DNA of 39,829 nucleotides, from the NCBI RefSeq assembly GCF_025963695.1, contig NZ_JAOQAH010000014.1:1-39829 (forward strand), written 5' to 3'. The notes under the pieces were generated by a model. That model did no database searches, was not told the DNA's origin, and saw nothing but the letters and a program-made list of their open reading frames with translations. Of the stretch, positions 16,408-27,203 are shown in pieces. The stretch is from Segetibacter sp. (GTDB lineage Bacteria > Bacteroidota > Bacteroidia > Chitinophagales > Chitinophagaceae). The position numbers were made by a program, and so were the translations under genes. How positions within the stretch are numbered: position 1 is the stretch's first letter; every line of letters starts with the position of its first letter.

Positions 16408-17580
16408 CTAACAATTTTCGAGTGCCTGCACAATATCATTTAAAATATCATCCTGGTGCTCTAAGCCCACTGAAATTCTGATAAGTCCTGGAGTAATGTT
16501 CACAGTAAGTCTTTCTTCGTCAGTTAGTTTTGCATGCGTTGTGCTGGCGGGATGAGAAGCAATACTTCTCGTATCACCAAGGTTAGCAGTAAGCGTTAGC
16601 ATTTTAAGGTTATTCAAAAAATCCCGCCCGGCTTGTAAGCCTCCTTTTAACTCAAAACAAACAATTCCTCCCCCATTTTGCATTTGCTTCAGAGCAATGT
16701 TATGTTGAGGATGACTTGGAAGAAACGGATATTTTAAACTTGAAATCTTTGCATGATTTTCTAATGCATTCGAAATATATAAAGCGTTTTTGGCATGCCG
16801 CTCCATTCTTACATCAAGTGTTTCGAGGCTCCGGCTTAAAACCCAGGCATTAAAAGGCGACATTGATGGTCCGGTGCTTCTACAAAAAGCATGAATTTCT
16901 TTTACAAGCTCTTTTTTACCAACCACTATTCCGCCTAGTACCCTGCCTTGCCCGTCTATCCATTTTGTTGCCGAGTGAACAACCAGGTCTGCACCAAAAA
17001 GGATGGGCCGTTGTCCCAAAGGAGTAGCAAAACAATTGTCTACATTAAAAATGATATTATTTTTCTTAGCTACCGCAGAAACCAGGTCCAAATCTATAAT
17101 GTCCAGTCCGGGATTGGTAGGCGTTTCAATATAAATCATCTTTGTATTTGGCTTTACAGCCGCTGCCCATTCATCTGCACTTGCATCCGCGTTGATGTAA
17201 CTATATGCTATTCCGTATTTAGGTAAATACTTTGAAATAACGGTATGGGTGCTACCAAAAACTGCATTGCACGACAATAAATGGTCGCCACTTTTTAGCA
17301 ATCCCATAAATGATGCAAATACGGCACTCATGCCCGACGACGTAGCAAATCCTGCTTCCGCACCTTCGAGTGCTACCATCCTGTCCGTAAACTCCTGTAC
17401 CGTTGGATTGCTAAAACGGGAGTAAATATTATTATCATTCTCATCCGCAAATGTTGCCCGCATTTCCTCCGCATCATCATAACAAAAACTACTGGTCAGA
17501 AACAGCGGAGATGAATGTTCCATCTCATTGGTCTGATCTGTTCTTATCCTGATGGCTTTTGTTATTGGGTGTTGTTCCAT
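16408..17580 (-). CDS. metZ: O-succinylhomoserine (or O-acetylhomoserine) sulfhydrylase
   Basis: The 390-residue PLP-dependent Cys/Met-metabolism enzyme has the substrate loop YSRFSNPT (about 53-60), SSGMSAVFA (81-89), IETPTNPGLD (151-160), DNCFATP (181-187) and the PLP lysine Lys206 in SATKWIDGQGRVLGG. The DGQGR after the lysine is characteristic of MetZ rather than cystathionine gamma-synthase. The enzyme makes homocysteine from sulfide and an O-acylhomoserine. A matching O-acyltransferase gene (metX) lies 0.7 kb away, so the two should work in sequence in methionine synthesis. I see no SAM riboswitch in the short upstream gap, which instead carries repeat copy B. Confidence 0.9.
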   Translation of the reverse strand: MEQHPITKAIRIRTDQTNEMEHSSPLFLTSSFCYDDAEEMRATFADENDNNIYSRFSNPTVQEFTDRMVALEGAEAGFATSSGMSAVFASFMGLLKSGDHLLSCNAVFGSTHTVISKYLPKYGIAYSYINADASADEWAAAVKPNTKMIYIETPTNPGLDIIDLDLVSAVAKKNNIIFNVDNCFATPLGQRPILFGADLVVHSATKWIDGQGRVLGGIVVGKKELVKEIHAFCRSTGPSMSPFNAWVLSRSLETLDVRMERHAKNALYISNALENHAKISSLKYPFLPSHPQHNIALKQMQNGGGIVCFELKGGLQAGRDFLNNLKMLTLTANLGDTRSIASHPASTTHAKLTDEERLTVNITPGLIRISVGLEHQDDILNDIVQALENC

Positions 17581-17665
17581 GATAATTTGTATTTGTTTAA
17601 ATGAGGTGCAGACAAGTTCCCGTGTTTCTTATCGCGGCCGAAAAAAGCAGCCATCATATTCAAAA

Positions 17666-17685
17666 GTAGAAGTGAGTGACACAAC
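17666..17685 (-). repeat. 3'-end dispersed element, copy B (GTGTCAC subtype)
   Basis: On the minus strand it reads GTTGTGTCACTCACTTCTAC, 40 bases past the stop of the OsmC gene (17725) and in its direction. It also lies 86 bases upstream of metZ on the same strand, so it is inter-cistronic. The sequence before it (CCAGG, then 22 bases to GTTG) aligns with the extended part of copies D and G. Confidence 0.85.
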
Positions 17686-17724
17686 GATGTTGAATAAAGA
17701 TATTCTCCCTGGTCAAAAAAAAAA

Positions 17725-18171
17725 CTAAGAAACAACGACGACTGGTTCTGCTGTTATCACTCTTACATCCCATGTAATGCTGCTACCTGATTTGCGTAGC
17801 GTTTCTGCAACAGAACAATATTTGTCCATTGAAAGCGCACAAGCTCTCCTTGCCTTATCTATATCAATATTGCCTTTCAATTCAAAAATAATGCTTACCG
17901 TTTTCCATAACGAAGGCTCAGCTCCCGCCTCGCGTTCGCCTTCAATCTTCATGTCAAAACCTTCAACTGTTTGTCTTTGCTTTTTCAAAATCGAAACGAT
18001 ATCAATTCCTGCACATCCTCCCATTCCCATTAGTAATAATTGCATCGGACGGGCACCAAAACCTTTTCCACCCAACTCTGGATTACTGTCCATTCGCACC
18101 ACATTTCCGTTTGAGTCTTTAGCTTCGAAACCAAAATCTCCTTCTACTCGGGTCAATTCTATATTAACCAT
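17725..18171 (-). CDS. OsmC-family peroxiredoxin-like protein
   Basis: The 148-residue protein matches the OsmC/Ohr fold with its two redox-position cysteines, Cys53 in MGMGGCAGIDIVSIL and Cys119 in MDKYCSVAETL. These enzymes reduce organic hydroperoxides using thiols. This is the short 'OsmC family' type with GGKGFGARPMQLLLMG before the first Cys; it is less specific than Ohr and its substrate is unknown. It lies between metZ and metX, which may tie it to sulfur metabolism, although position is the only evidence. Upstream is a perfect TACATTTG box at 18186-18193, 14 bases before the ATG. Confidence 0.88.
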   Translation of the reverse strand: MVNIELTRVEGDFGFEAKDSNGNVVRMDSNPELGGKGFGARPMQLLLMGMGGCAGIDIVSILKKQRQTVEGFDMKIEGEREAGAEPSLWKTVSIIFELKGNIDIDKARRACALSMDKYCSVAETLRKSGSSITWDVRVITAEPVVVVS

Positions 18172-18185
18172 GATAAATATTTTTG

Positions 18186-18193
18186 CAAATGTA
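18186..18193 (-). promoter_or_regulatory. -7 box for the OsmC gene
   Basis: TACATTTG on the minus strand matches TAnnTTTG exactly, 14 bases upstream of the start codon. The whole divergent gap to metX is only 67 bases. A -33 TTG at the usual spacing is not evident. Confidence 0.45.
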
Positions 18194-18238
18194 ATTCAAG
18201 CAAGCTGTTACTTTGAGTTTTGAATATAGGAAGAACAA

Positions 18239-19255
18239 ATGAATTATCTGAACTGTACCATACCTTTTGCGACTGAAAGTGGAGGGACCATAAGTGATTT
18301 AAAAATTGCTTACAGCACTTACGGCAAGTTGAATAAAGAGAAGAACAATGTAGTATGGGTATGTCATGCGCTGACTTCCAATTCTGCGGTTACAGAATGG
18401 TGGCCTGGCGTGGTGGGTGAAAATTGCATAATTGATCCCAAAAAATACTTTATTGTTTGCGCAAACATTATCGGTTCGTGTTATGGCACTACCGGGCCCA
18501 CGAGTGTTAATGCCGCAACAGGTCAGCCTTATTTTTCTAATTTTCCTGCCGTTACCATACGCGATATGGTGAAAGCTCACATTGTACTAAGGCAACACCT
18601 TGAAATTGAAAGTATCTATTTACTAATGGCCGGAAGCATGGGCGGATACCAGGCGCTTGAATGGTGTGTTATAGAAAGCCAGCGCATTCAAAATCTGTTT
18701 TTGGTAACAACCTCTGCGGCCGAAAGTGCATGGGGTATCGCTATTCACACGTCGCAACGCCTGGCTATTGAAGCGGACAGTTCATGGAGAGACGAGCACT
18801 TGGAAGCCGGGAAAGCGGGCCTAAAAGCTGCAAGAGCTATTGGCCTTCTCACTTATAGAAACTACAGAATACTGGTTGAAAAACAAACCGATACCGACCC
18901 GGAAAAAACAGACAACTTTAAGGCGTCATCGTATATAAATTACCAGGGAGATAAACTGGTAAAACGCTTTAATGCCCAAAGCTATTGGTTGCTTACAAAA
19001 GCAATGGACAGCCATAACCTGGCAAGGGGAAGAAACAAAACACAGGAACAAGTACTTCAATCAATGCCACAGAGAACGTTGATTATGGGAATTACCAGCG
19101 ACCTTCTTTGTCCCGTAGAAGAGCAAAAGCACATTGCCGATAATATACCCGACGCCACTTATATCGAAATTGACTCCTCTTATGGACATGATGGTTTTTT
19201 GATCGAGTGCGGCAAAATTTCCAAACATCTCGGAGATTGGCTCAACAAAGGGTAA
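18239..19255 (+). CDS. metX: homoserine O-acyltransferase (MetX)
   Basis: The 338-residue alpha/beta-hydrolase enzyme carries the MetX triad: nucleophile Ser133 in AGSMGGYQALEW, Asp288 in ITSDLLCPVEEQ and His317 in YGHDGFLIE. Further landmarks are CHALTSNSA (42-50), GSCYGTTGPTSVNAATGQPY (79-98) and RDMVKAH. MetX transfers an acetyl (in some bacteria succinyl) group from its CoA ester to homoserine; the acyl specificity cannot be safely read from this sequence. The product feeds MetZ, encoded nearby on the other strand. It is divergent from the OsmC gene with a 67-base gap. Repeat copy C follows 50 bases after the stop. Confidence 0.95.
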   Translation: MNYLNCTIPFATESGGTISDLKIAYSTYGKLNKEKNNVVWVCHALTSNSAVTEWWPGVVGENCIIDPKKYFIVCANIIGSCYGTTGPTSVNAATGQPYFSNFPAVTIRDMVKAHIVLRQHLEIESIYLLMAGSMGGYQALEWCVIESQRIQNLFLVTTSAAESAWGIAIHTSQRLAIEADSSWRDEHLEAGKAGLKAARAIGLLTYRNYRILVEKQTDTDPEKTDNFKASSYINYQGDKLVKRFNAQSYWLLTKAMDSHNLARGRNKTQEQVLQSMPQRTLIMGITSDLLCPVEEQKHIADNIPDATYIEIDSSYGHDGFLIECGKISKHLGDWLNKG

Positions 19256-19304
19256 TGTAAGGTCTATTTTAGGGCCGCCCACATTTGTTATTTGTTGAGC
19301 TGCG

Positions 19305-19324
19305 GTTGTGTCACTCACTTGTAC
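19305..19324 (+). repeat. 3'-end dispersed element, copy C (GTGTCAC subtype)
   Basis: GTTGTGTCACTCACTTGTAC, 50 bases past the metX stop and in its direction. It is identical to copy H at the other end of the window. No separate terminator lies between it and metX. Confidence 0.85.
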
Positions 19325-19537
19325 CGTATCTTTTTATATCGGCTTTTTTCCAACAGGTTTTATCTTATTAAAAACATTCAAACCAATGTTTTTAATCCGG
19401 CAGACGATCGAAATAGCAGCGAACAAACCTATAATTGAGCTTTGACGTAATAGTCTCCATTTTTCTCGAAACCGTTAAAATAAAGGCAAACAATCCCACA
19501 TGTTTTTGCTAACATCTTTCACTTAAAGGCAAATGTT

Positions 19538-19545
19538 TACTTTTG
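19538..19545 (+). promoter_or_regulatory. -7 box abutting the queE start
   Basis: TACTTTTG matches TAnnTTTG exactly and ends four bases before the ATG at 19550 (TTTG-cacg-ATG). If used, transcription would begin at or near the start codon, giving a leaderless mRNA. Confidence 0.5.
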
Positions 19546-19549
19546 CACG

Positions 19550-20173
19550 ATGGATTTTGCTCAGACATCTGTCATCACCAAACTTCCGGTTATGGAAGCT
19601 TTTTATACGATCCAGGGAGAAGGATTTCACCAGGGGCGAGCCGCTTATTTTATTCGGCTTGCCGGTTGTAATGTCGGCTGCTTCTGGTGCGATGTAAAAG
19701 AAAGCTGGGATGTAGATAAACATCCAAAAATTGAAATAGCCGAAATTGTACGGATGGCAAGTAAAGAACCGGGCAGGCTTGCTGTAATTACAGGAGGTGA
19801 ACCTTTAATGCACAACCTCGACGAACTTACCTATAGACTTCAACGTGAAGGTTTCGAAACTAATATCGAAACGTCTGGCTCGTTCCCTCTTTCCGGCAAC
19901 TGGAACTGGATCTGTGTATCGCCGAAAAAATTCAGACCGCCAACTGAAGAAGCTCTCCGCCACGCAAATGAACTGAAGGTGATTATTTACAATAAAAACG
20001 ACTTTGCGTGGGCTGAAAAGCACGCGGCAGAAGTAAGTGTTGATTGTAAATTATACCTGCAGCCAGAGTGGGAAAGAGCATCTATTATGACACCCTTTAT
20101 AATTGACTACATAAAAGAGAATCCGCGTTGGGAATTAAGTCTTCAAATACATAAGTACATACATGTGCCTTAG
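19550..20173 (+). CDS. queE: 7-carboxy-7-deazaguanine synthase
   Basis: The 207-residue radical-SAM enzyme has the QueE-type cluster motif Cys40-x3-Cys44-x2-Cys47 (AGCNVGCFWCDVKESWD), preceded by FYTIQGEGFHQGRAAYFIRL, and an ITGGEPLMHN segment (about 83-92). QueE converts 6-carboxy-tetrahydropterin to 7-carboxy-7-deazaguanine in queuosine/preQ0 synthesis. Length and motifs indicate a complete enzyme. No other que genes are present here. A TAnnTTTG box sits immediately upstream of the start. I see no preQ1 riboswitch in the 200 bases before it. Confidence 0.95.
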   Translation: MDFAQTSVITKLPVMEAFYTIQGEGFHQGRAAYFIRLAGCNVGCFWCDVKESWDVDKHPKIEIAEIVRMASKEPGRLAVITGGEPLMHNLDELTYRLQREGFETNIETSGSFPLSGNWNWICVSPKKFRPPTEEALRHANELKVIIYNKNDFAWAEKHAAEVSVDCKLYLQPEWERASIMTPFIIDYIKENPRWELSLQIHKYIHVP

Positions 20174-20272
20174 ATTGTAAAATAATCTGTCAATAATTTC
20201 TCCTTAATTTTTTCGTTTTAGCCGAATACTCCTTTAGTCACTTTAGAATTTAACAACCTCTCTAAACAAACT

Positions 20273-20300
20273 TTTGCGACCTTCATTTCTATTCGATTTG
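20273..20300 (+). promoter_or_regulatory. possible promoter of the PorE-like gene
   Basis: TTTG (20273-20276) and TCGATTTG (20293-20300, one mismatch to TAnnTTTG) are 16 bases apart. The second box ends five bases before the ATG, the same near-leaderless arrangement as queE and guaB. Confidence 0.35.
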
Positions 20301-20305
20301 CAACT

Positions 20306-22219
20306 ATGAAGAACATTTTATTTTTAATTTTTATTGGCATTTCTGCTCCATCTATTGCTCAGACCTACAATGCCGACAAGGTTAATAAAAAGGCTATTGA
20401 TTTGTATGAAAGGGCGCTTTTAAAAGTGCAGGATGGTCAGTTAAAAGAAGCTATTCCCGGGTTAAAAAAAGCAATTGAAACAGAACCAAAATATGCTGAT
20501 GCAATACTTTCTTTAGCCAGTGTGTACGGCGAGATGAAAGATTACAAAACCGCTGTTGAACAATTCGAAAAAGGCCGTGCGATAGATACAAACTACTTTC
20601 GTTTTTTTTACCTTCCTTATTCTATAAATCTGGCCGGTCTTGGCCGTTTTAGTGATGCCTTAGCTGCAATTAATCAATTTCTTAGTATTGCAGAATTAAG
20701 CGACCGCAGCAGAAAAAGCGGAGAATATCGTAAGCGCAGCTACGAGTTTGGTGTGCAATACACAAATACATATCCTGCTACCAATTATGTTTTCGCTCCT
20801 GTCAATCTCGGCGATAGCGTTAACTCGGATAAAAGTGAGTACTATCCATCTATCACCATCAACGACAGCATGTTCGTATTTACCCGAAGAGGTGCAGGAT
20901 TTAGAGAAGACTTTTTTGAAAGCACAATATTGGGAAGTAGAAAATATGCAAAATCAAGACTAATAAATGGCGACATAAATCTTGAACCTTCCAAAGGAGC
21001 AATCAATATTTCGCAGGATGGAGAGTGGCTGATTTTTGCTGGCTACAACTTCCGGGGGGGCTACGGCGATTTCGACTTGTACATCTCATATTATACACCC
21101 ACCGGCTGGAGTGAGCCTGAAAATCTTGGCAGAAATATCAACACCGAAAGCTGGGAAAGTGCCCCCAGCTTAAGCCCCGACAAAAGAGCGCTATACTTTA
21201 GCAGTAACCGACCCGGTGGATATGGCAATACCGACTTGTATGTAAGTTATCGTCAGCCAAACGGCCGCTGGTCTCCTGCCGTTAATATGGGTGCTAGTAT
21301 CAATACCGCTGGCAAAGAGCAGGCACCTTTTATTCATGCCGACAACGCCACTTTATATTTCACTTCCGACGGGCTTCAGGGATATGGTGGAAACGACATT
21401 TTTATGTGCCGAAAAGGACCAAACAATCAATGGAGTTTGCCCGAAAACCTGGGGTTTCCTATAAATACAATTGAAGACGAAGGAAGCCTGTTTGTAGCCG
21501 CAGATGGTAAAACTGCTTTCTATGCAAGCGACAGAAGCGACAGTCGCGGTGGCCTTGACATTTATACTTTTGAACTACGGCCCAATGTACGTCCTGCAAG
21601 AACATTATACGTGCAGGGTAAGGTGTATGACATCAAAACAAAGAAGGGTTTGCCGAGTGCCGTTGAGTTGGTAGACAACCTAACACAGAAACTAGTGATG
21701 AATGTGCAAACCGATGAAACAGGTGAATACTTTATTACTTTGCCGGTAGGAAAGGATTACACCTTTACCGTTAACAGGAAAGGTTATTTGTTCTACAGCC
21801 AGCTATATCCCCTAAGTAAAAATCAGCCAGACAGCACCTATAAGAAAGACATCCCACTTCAACCTCTCGAAGTAAACGCTTCACTTATTTTAAAAAATAT
21901 TTTATTCGAGTCGAAATCTGCAGAACTACAACCAATAAGCCTGATTGAAATAGACCGTCTATTACAACTGTTAACCGAGAACCCAACGCTAAGAGTTCAA
22001 ATAAATGGCTATACAGACAACGTTGGTAAACCTGCCGATAACCTTAAATTGTCCGCAAACCGAGCAAAATCGGTGGTAGATTATTTAGTAGGTAAAGGAA
22101 TAAATTTAACCCGGTTGACTTATAAAGGTTTTGGAGAAACCAAACCTATTGCAGACAACACAAACGAAGCGGGACGCGCCCAAAACAGGCGAACAGAATT
22201 TGTGATTATCGGGCAATAA
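20306..22219 (+). CDS. TPR / PD40 beta-propeller / carboxypeptidase-regulatory / OmpA protein (PorE-like)
   Basis: Parts of the 637-residue protein run in order: signal peptide (cleavage after Ala18), TPR helices at about 25-140, a propeller of PD40 repeats at about 175-430 with blade ends GDFDLYISY (254), GNTDLYVSYR (307), GGNDIFMC (361) and GGLDIYTF (415), a carboxypeptidase-regulatory-like beta domain (about 433-520, VQGKVYDIKTKKGLPSAVEL) and an OmpA_C domain (about 526-637, INGYTDNVGKPADNLKLS, RAQNRRTEF). PorE of the type IX secretion system has this same order, but many Bacteroidota paralogues do too, so a secretion role is only possible. The protein should sit in the periplasm bound to peptidoglycan. 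A terminator and repeat copy D follow. Confidence 0.88.
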   Translation: MKNILFLIFIGISAPSIAQTYNADKVNKKAIDLYERALLKVQDGQLKEAIPGLKKAIETEPKYADAILSLASVYGEMKDYKTAVEQFEKGRAIDTNYFRFFYLPYSINLAGLGRFSDALAAINQFLSIAELSDRSRKSGEYRKRSYEFGVQYTNTYPATNYVFAPVNLGDSVNSDKSEYYPSITINDSMFVFTRRGAGFREDFFESTILGSRKYAKSRLINGDINLEPSKGAINISQDGEWLIFAGYNFRGGYGDFDLYISYYTPTGWSEPENLGRNINTESWESAPSLSPDKRALYFSSNRPGGYGNTDLYVSYRQPNGRWSPAVNMGASINTAGKEQAPFIHADNATLYFTSDGLQGYGGNDIFMCRKGPNNQWSLPENLGFPINTIEDEGSLFVAADGKTAFYASDRSDSRGGLDIYTFELRPNVRPARTLYVQGKVYDIKTKKGLPSAVELVDNLTQKLVMNVQTDETGEYFITLPVGKDYTFTVNRKGYLFYSQLYPLSKNQPDSTYKKDIPLQPLEVNASLILKNILFESKSAELQPISLIEIDRLLQLLTENPTLRVQINGYTDNVGKPADNLKLSANRAKSVVDYLVGKGINLTRLTYKGFGETKPIADNTNEAGRAQNRRTEFVIIGQ

Positions 22220-22251
22220 CGAGAATCTGGATGTGTATGATTTAAACGATT

Positions 22252-22289
22252 AAGAGGAAAATCAGGTAGATGGTTTTCCTCTTTTTTTT
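22252..22289 (+). terminator. intrinsic terminator after the PorE-like gene
   Basis: AAGAGGAAAA (22252-22261) pairs perfectly with TTTTCCTCTT (22274-22283), with a 12-base loop and a run of T to 22289. It lies 32 bases past the stop codon. Repeat copy D begins 33 bases further on. Confidence 0.92.
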
Positions 22290-22321
22290 GTACCAGGCAG
22301 TATTACTACTATTAATCTTTT

Positions 22322-22341
22322 GTTGCGTCGCACTCTTGTAC
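22322..22341 (+). repeat. 3'-end dispersed element, copy D (GCGTCGC subtype)
   Basis: GTTGCGTCGCACTCTTGTAC, 102 bases past the PorE-like stop, beyond its terminator and in its direction. Similarity to copy G extends upstream for about 30 more bases: both have CCAGGCA, ATTACT, CTATT and a CTT before the GTTG. Confidence 0.88.
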
Positions 22342-22709
22342 TTTATGTACCGTTTTTGTACACTCTAATGGCCTTATAAAATTTTAATCGTATCGGCTTT
22401 ACATCTCATCTTTTAGTAAAAAAAATCAACCAGAGTTTCGCATGGCAGGGACTAAGAGCAACAAGACGACACAAACCCGCAAAGAAAAGCTCTATGAAGC
22501 CTTTACATTGGTATCAATGATGCCTATATAGGTGCCACTTGCCTTTATTATAATATTAAACCTGCTACCTGCAATACTTCAGATTATCATTACTTCTCTA
22601 ATCTTAGGCGCGTATAACATAACGTAAAACCAAAAAGAAAAGCCTGGGATTTCTTTTTATAGTGGTATCCGCAGGTTAGCTTTATTGTTGAACTCCCTGT
22701 TTGCACCTC
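22342..22709. other. intergenic stretch before dprA
   Basis: No supportable gene. A plus-strand frame from ATG 22442 runs only about 28 codons before a stop. The neighbouring frame then stays open for about 40 codons (around 22495-22612) with no start. Together they could be a frameshifted remnant, but I recognise no family. Confidence 0.4.
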
Positions 22710-23807
22710 ATGCCTGATAACCTGCTATTTCAGATTGCTCTTACCATGGTTCCTAATATAGGACCAGTGCAGGCCAAAATACTTTTAGAACATTTTGGTG
22801 ACCCCGAAAACATTTTTAAAGCATCAAAAAAAGAGCTTGAAAACCTCGAAGGTATTGGTAGTATTAAAGCAGCCAGCATTAAGGCATTCACAGACTTTAC
22901 AGGGGCAGAAAATGAGATAGAATTTATTGAAAAGTATAAGATCGAAACACTTTTTATTAATGATAAAAAGTATCCTCAAAGGTTATTGAATTGCTACGAC
23001 TCGCCTACCCTGTTGTACTACCGGGGAAATGCTGATTTAAATACTTCGAGAATCATTAATATCATTGGCACAAGAAATCATACCGACTATGGCAGGCAGA
23101 TAACAGAACAACTGGTAAACGAATTACAAAATCAGCAGGTATTAATTGTTAGTGGCCTCGCCTATGGAATCGATGCAGTTGCACACAAATCGGCAATACA
23201 GAATAATCTCACTACAGTTGGTGTTTTGGCTCACGGTCTCGATACAATTTACCCCTCTCAACACACAGGACTTGCGAAGCAAATGTTACTAAATGGGGGT
23301 TTATTAACTGAGTTTAGAAAAGAAACAAAACCCGACAAACACAACTTCCCTCGTCGAAACCGAATTGTTGCAGGAATGGCAGACGCAACCATCGTAATAG
23401 AAACAGCTTCTAAGGGAGGAAGTATGATAACCGCTGAATTAGCTAACGGTTACAACAGAGATGTTTTTGCATTTCCTGGTAAGATAACAGATTCTAAAAG
23501 TGCCGGCTGTAATTATCTCATTAAAAACAACAAGGCAGTTTTGCTCGAGGATAGTCAGCAGCTAATAGAAACACTGGGCTGGAGTGTGAAGAAAGCAAAA
23601 CGACGAGAACAAAAAGAATTGTTTATTTCACTAACCAGTGACGAACAAATTTTGGTGGACATTCTAAAACAAAAAGAAACGATTCATATAGATGAGATTT
23701 ACCTGAAAAGTGGGCTAACAAGTAGCACTGTTGCAGCTTCTATGCTCAACCTCGAATTCCAAAACGTACTCGCATCAATGCCGGGGAAGATGTATAAGCT
23801 TTTGTAA
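22710..23807 (+). CDS. dprA: DNA-processing protein A
   Basis: The 365-residue protein has an N-terminal helix-hairpin-helix/SAM-like region (NIGPVQAKILLEHFG, LENLEGIGSIKAASI), the Rossmann-like DprA core with NIIGTRNHTDYGRQ, IVSGLAYGIDAVAHKSA, FPRRNRIVAGMADATIVIE and GGSMITAELA, and a C-terminal winged helix. DprA loads RecA on incoming single-stranded DNA during natural transformation. The frame is open to a TTG at 22701, but the ATG at 22710 is a better start. TTTGCACCTC directly precedes it, similar to the queE and guaB starts. The gene appears to be transcribed alone. Confidence 0.95.
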   Translation: MPDNLLFQIALTMVPNIGPVQAKILLEHFGDPENIFKASKKELENLEGIGSIKAASIKAFTDFTGAENEIEFIEKYKIETLFINDKKYPQRLLNCYDSPTLLYYRGNADLNTSRIINIIGTRNHTDYGRQITEQLVNELQNQQVLIVSGLAYGIDAVAHKSAIQNNLTTVGVLAHGLDTIYPSQHTGLAKQMLLNGGLLTEFRKETKPDKHNFPRRNRIVAGMADATIVIETASKGGSMITAELANGYNRDVFAFPGKITDSKSAGCNYLIKNNKAVLLEDSQQLIETLGWSVKKAKRREQKELFISLTSDEQILVDILKQKETIHIDEIYLKSGLTSSTVAASMLNLEFQNVLASMPGKMYKLL

Positions 23808-23905
23808 ACTATTAATCTAACATTTCCAGCTTGCTGAAAGTACGGTTGGAAAGTAATCCACGCACTGTCATCTAACAACTGTCCACCATCCGTTGTCATC
23901 CCATC

Positions 23906-25529
<1,624 letters not shown>

Positions 25530-25613
25530 TTACAGCCTACAGCCTTCCCCATCTTTAACCTGTTCTTATCCCTTTTTTGACGAACTTGCCGGCCCATAAA
25601 CATTATCCTTTTT

Positions 25614-27191
25614 TTGAAAAAAATTTCACCTCTATTATTAAGTCTTTTATCAGGCCTGTTGCTGGTTTGTGCCTGGCCAGATGCCGGGTTCTCTCCCTTG
25701 ATTTTTATTGCCTGGGTTCCGTTGTTAGTATTAGCTAATAAGGAAGAGAATAGAATTCGCTTTTTTCTCTTTGCATTGCTGAGCATGTTTATCTGGAATG
25801 CCGGAACCACGTGGTGGATATGGAATTCTACGGCTCCCGGAGCTGTTGGGGCCATCATTGCAAATAGCTTTTTAATGGCTATTCCCTTGTGGGGCTTTCA
25901 TACTTTTAAAACAAAGTATGGAAACCGAATTGGTCTTTTTAGCCTTGTTGCATTGTGGCTCACCTTCGAATATGTTCACCTTAGCTGGCAATTGAGCTGG
26001 CCGTGGTTAACGTTAGGAAATGTATTTGCAAAGCATACAGATTGGATACAATGGTACGAATTTACAGGAGTGAGCGGAGGAAGCTTATGGGTTTTATTAG
26101 CGAACATAATGTTGTTTTCTGTGGCAAACAGTTCTAAAACTTCCAGGATCCCGACAATAGCAGCCGCAATCTCAGTTTTGATATTTCCTGTTTTCTTATC
26201 CTTTTTAGTCCATCCCAATAAGGCAGAAGTAAGCGCAACAACCAATGTAATTATTGTGCAGCCCAACATAGATCCATATAGCGAGAAGTTTGATGTAGCA
26301 TCAACGGAAGGCCAAATTCAAAAACTAATCAATCTGTCTGAAAAAAATATAGACGTAAATACGAGGCTGGTGCTTTGGCCGGAAACTGCTTTGCCGGTTC
26401 CTGTATGGCAGGACCAATTCCAGCAAAGTGTGCAATATCAACCTGTATTTGATTTCGTGAATAGACATCCTGATATCACCTTGCAGACAGGTATTGAGAC
26501 CCGTAAAAATTACGGGACTGAAAAAGCAACAAAAACCGCAAGAAAAAATGAATTGGAGGGTATTTATTACGATGCATTCAACGCTGCAGTTGTAATAAAA
26601 GCTGGGGAACCTGTAGCGTTTTACAATAAGAGCAAGTTGGTGCCAGGTGTGGAAACCTTACCTGACTTCCTGCTATGGCTTGGACCGATCTTTGAAAAAT
26701 TTGGTGGAACTGCCGGAGGATATGGCCACGATAAAGAAGCAGTGGCTTTTAAGGTAAAAGGCAACCCCTACATCACCGCACCTATTATTTGTTACGAAAG
26801 CATTTATGGCGAATACATAACCAATTATGTACAAAAAGGTGCCAACCTACTTACCATAATGACAAATGATGGGTGGTGGGCAAATACTCCCGGCCACAAA
26901 CAACATCTTGACTACGCAAAAATAAGAGCTGTTGAGACGAGGAAATGGATTGCCCGTAGTGCAAATACAGGCATCTCGGCAGTTATTGACAACAATGGAG
27001 ATATTCTTGAAACAAGGCCGTGGGATACAGCGGCGGCTATCAAATTTGCAATTCCAGCTGTTGAGGGCGAAACATTTTTTGTTCGGAACGGAGCTTTGAT
27101 TTTTGGTCTTGCCCTATTTGCAACCATAGTGTTGCTGGCTTATCATTTTATAATGATTTTGAAGAAAAGGTTTATTGGAAATAAGGTGTAA
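25614..27191 (+). CDS. lnt: apolipoprotein N-acyltransferase
   Basis: The 525-residue inner-membrane enzyme has about six to eight N-terminal membrane helices (to about residue 200) and a C-terminal nitrilase domain with the triad Glu257 (LWPETALP), Lys339 in YNKSKLVPGVE and Cys393 in ICYESIYGE, plus MTNDGWW and the KIRAVETRKWIARSANTG segment. It adds the third acyl chain to the N-terminal Cys of lipoproteins. The start is a TTG at 25614: no ATG precedes residue 58, and the first helix (PLLLSLLSGLLLVCAWP) is conserved. LVPGVE replaces the usual LVPFGE, as in some Bacteroidota. A terminator follows at 27204. It is divergent from guaB. Confidence 0.93.
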   Translation: MKKISPLLLSLLSGLLLVCAWPDAGFSPLIFIAWVPLLVLANKEENRIRFFLFALLSMFIWNAGTTWWIWNSTAPGAVGAIIANSFLMAIPLWGFHTFKTKYGNRIGLFSLVALWLTFEYVHLSWQLSWPWLTLGNVFAKHTDWIQWYEFTGVSGGSLWVLLANIMLFSVANSSKTSRIPTIAAAISVLIFPVFLSFLVHPNKAEVSATTNVIIVQPNIDPYSEKFDVASTEGQIQKLINLSEKNIDVNTRLVLWPETALPVPVWQDQFQQSVQYQPVFDFVNRHPDITLQTGIETRKNYGTEKATKTARKNELEGIYYDAFNAAVVIKAGEPVAFYNKSKLVPGVETLPDFLLWLGPIFEKFGGTAGGYGHDKEAVAFKVKGNPYITAPIICYESIYGEYITNYVQKGANLLTIMTNDGWWANTPGHKQHLDYAKIRAVETRKWIARSANTGISAVIDNNGDILETRPWDTAAAIKFAIPAVEGETFFVRNGALIFGLALFATIVLLAYHFIMILKKRFIGNKV

Positions 27192-27203
27192 TTGTTTTTG
27201 CCA

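Noticed and set aside
17581..18238. SAM riboswitch upstream of metZ or metX
   Set aside because: The metX-OsmC gap is only 67 bases and the metZ leader shows no SAM-I/SAM-II type stems; nothing beyond repeat copy B is seen.
19325..19549. preQ1 riboswitch upstream of queE
   Set aside because: No preQ1-type stem and A-rich pseudoknot tail is visible, and a promoter box abutting the ATG leaves no room for a leader.
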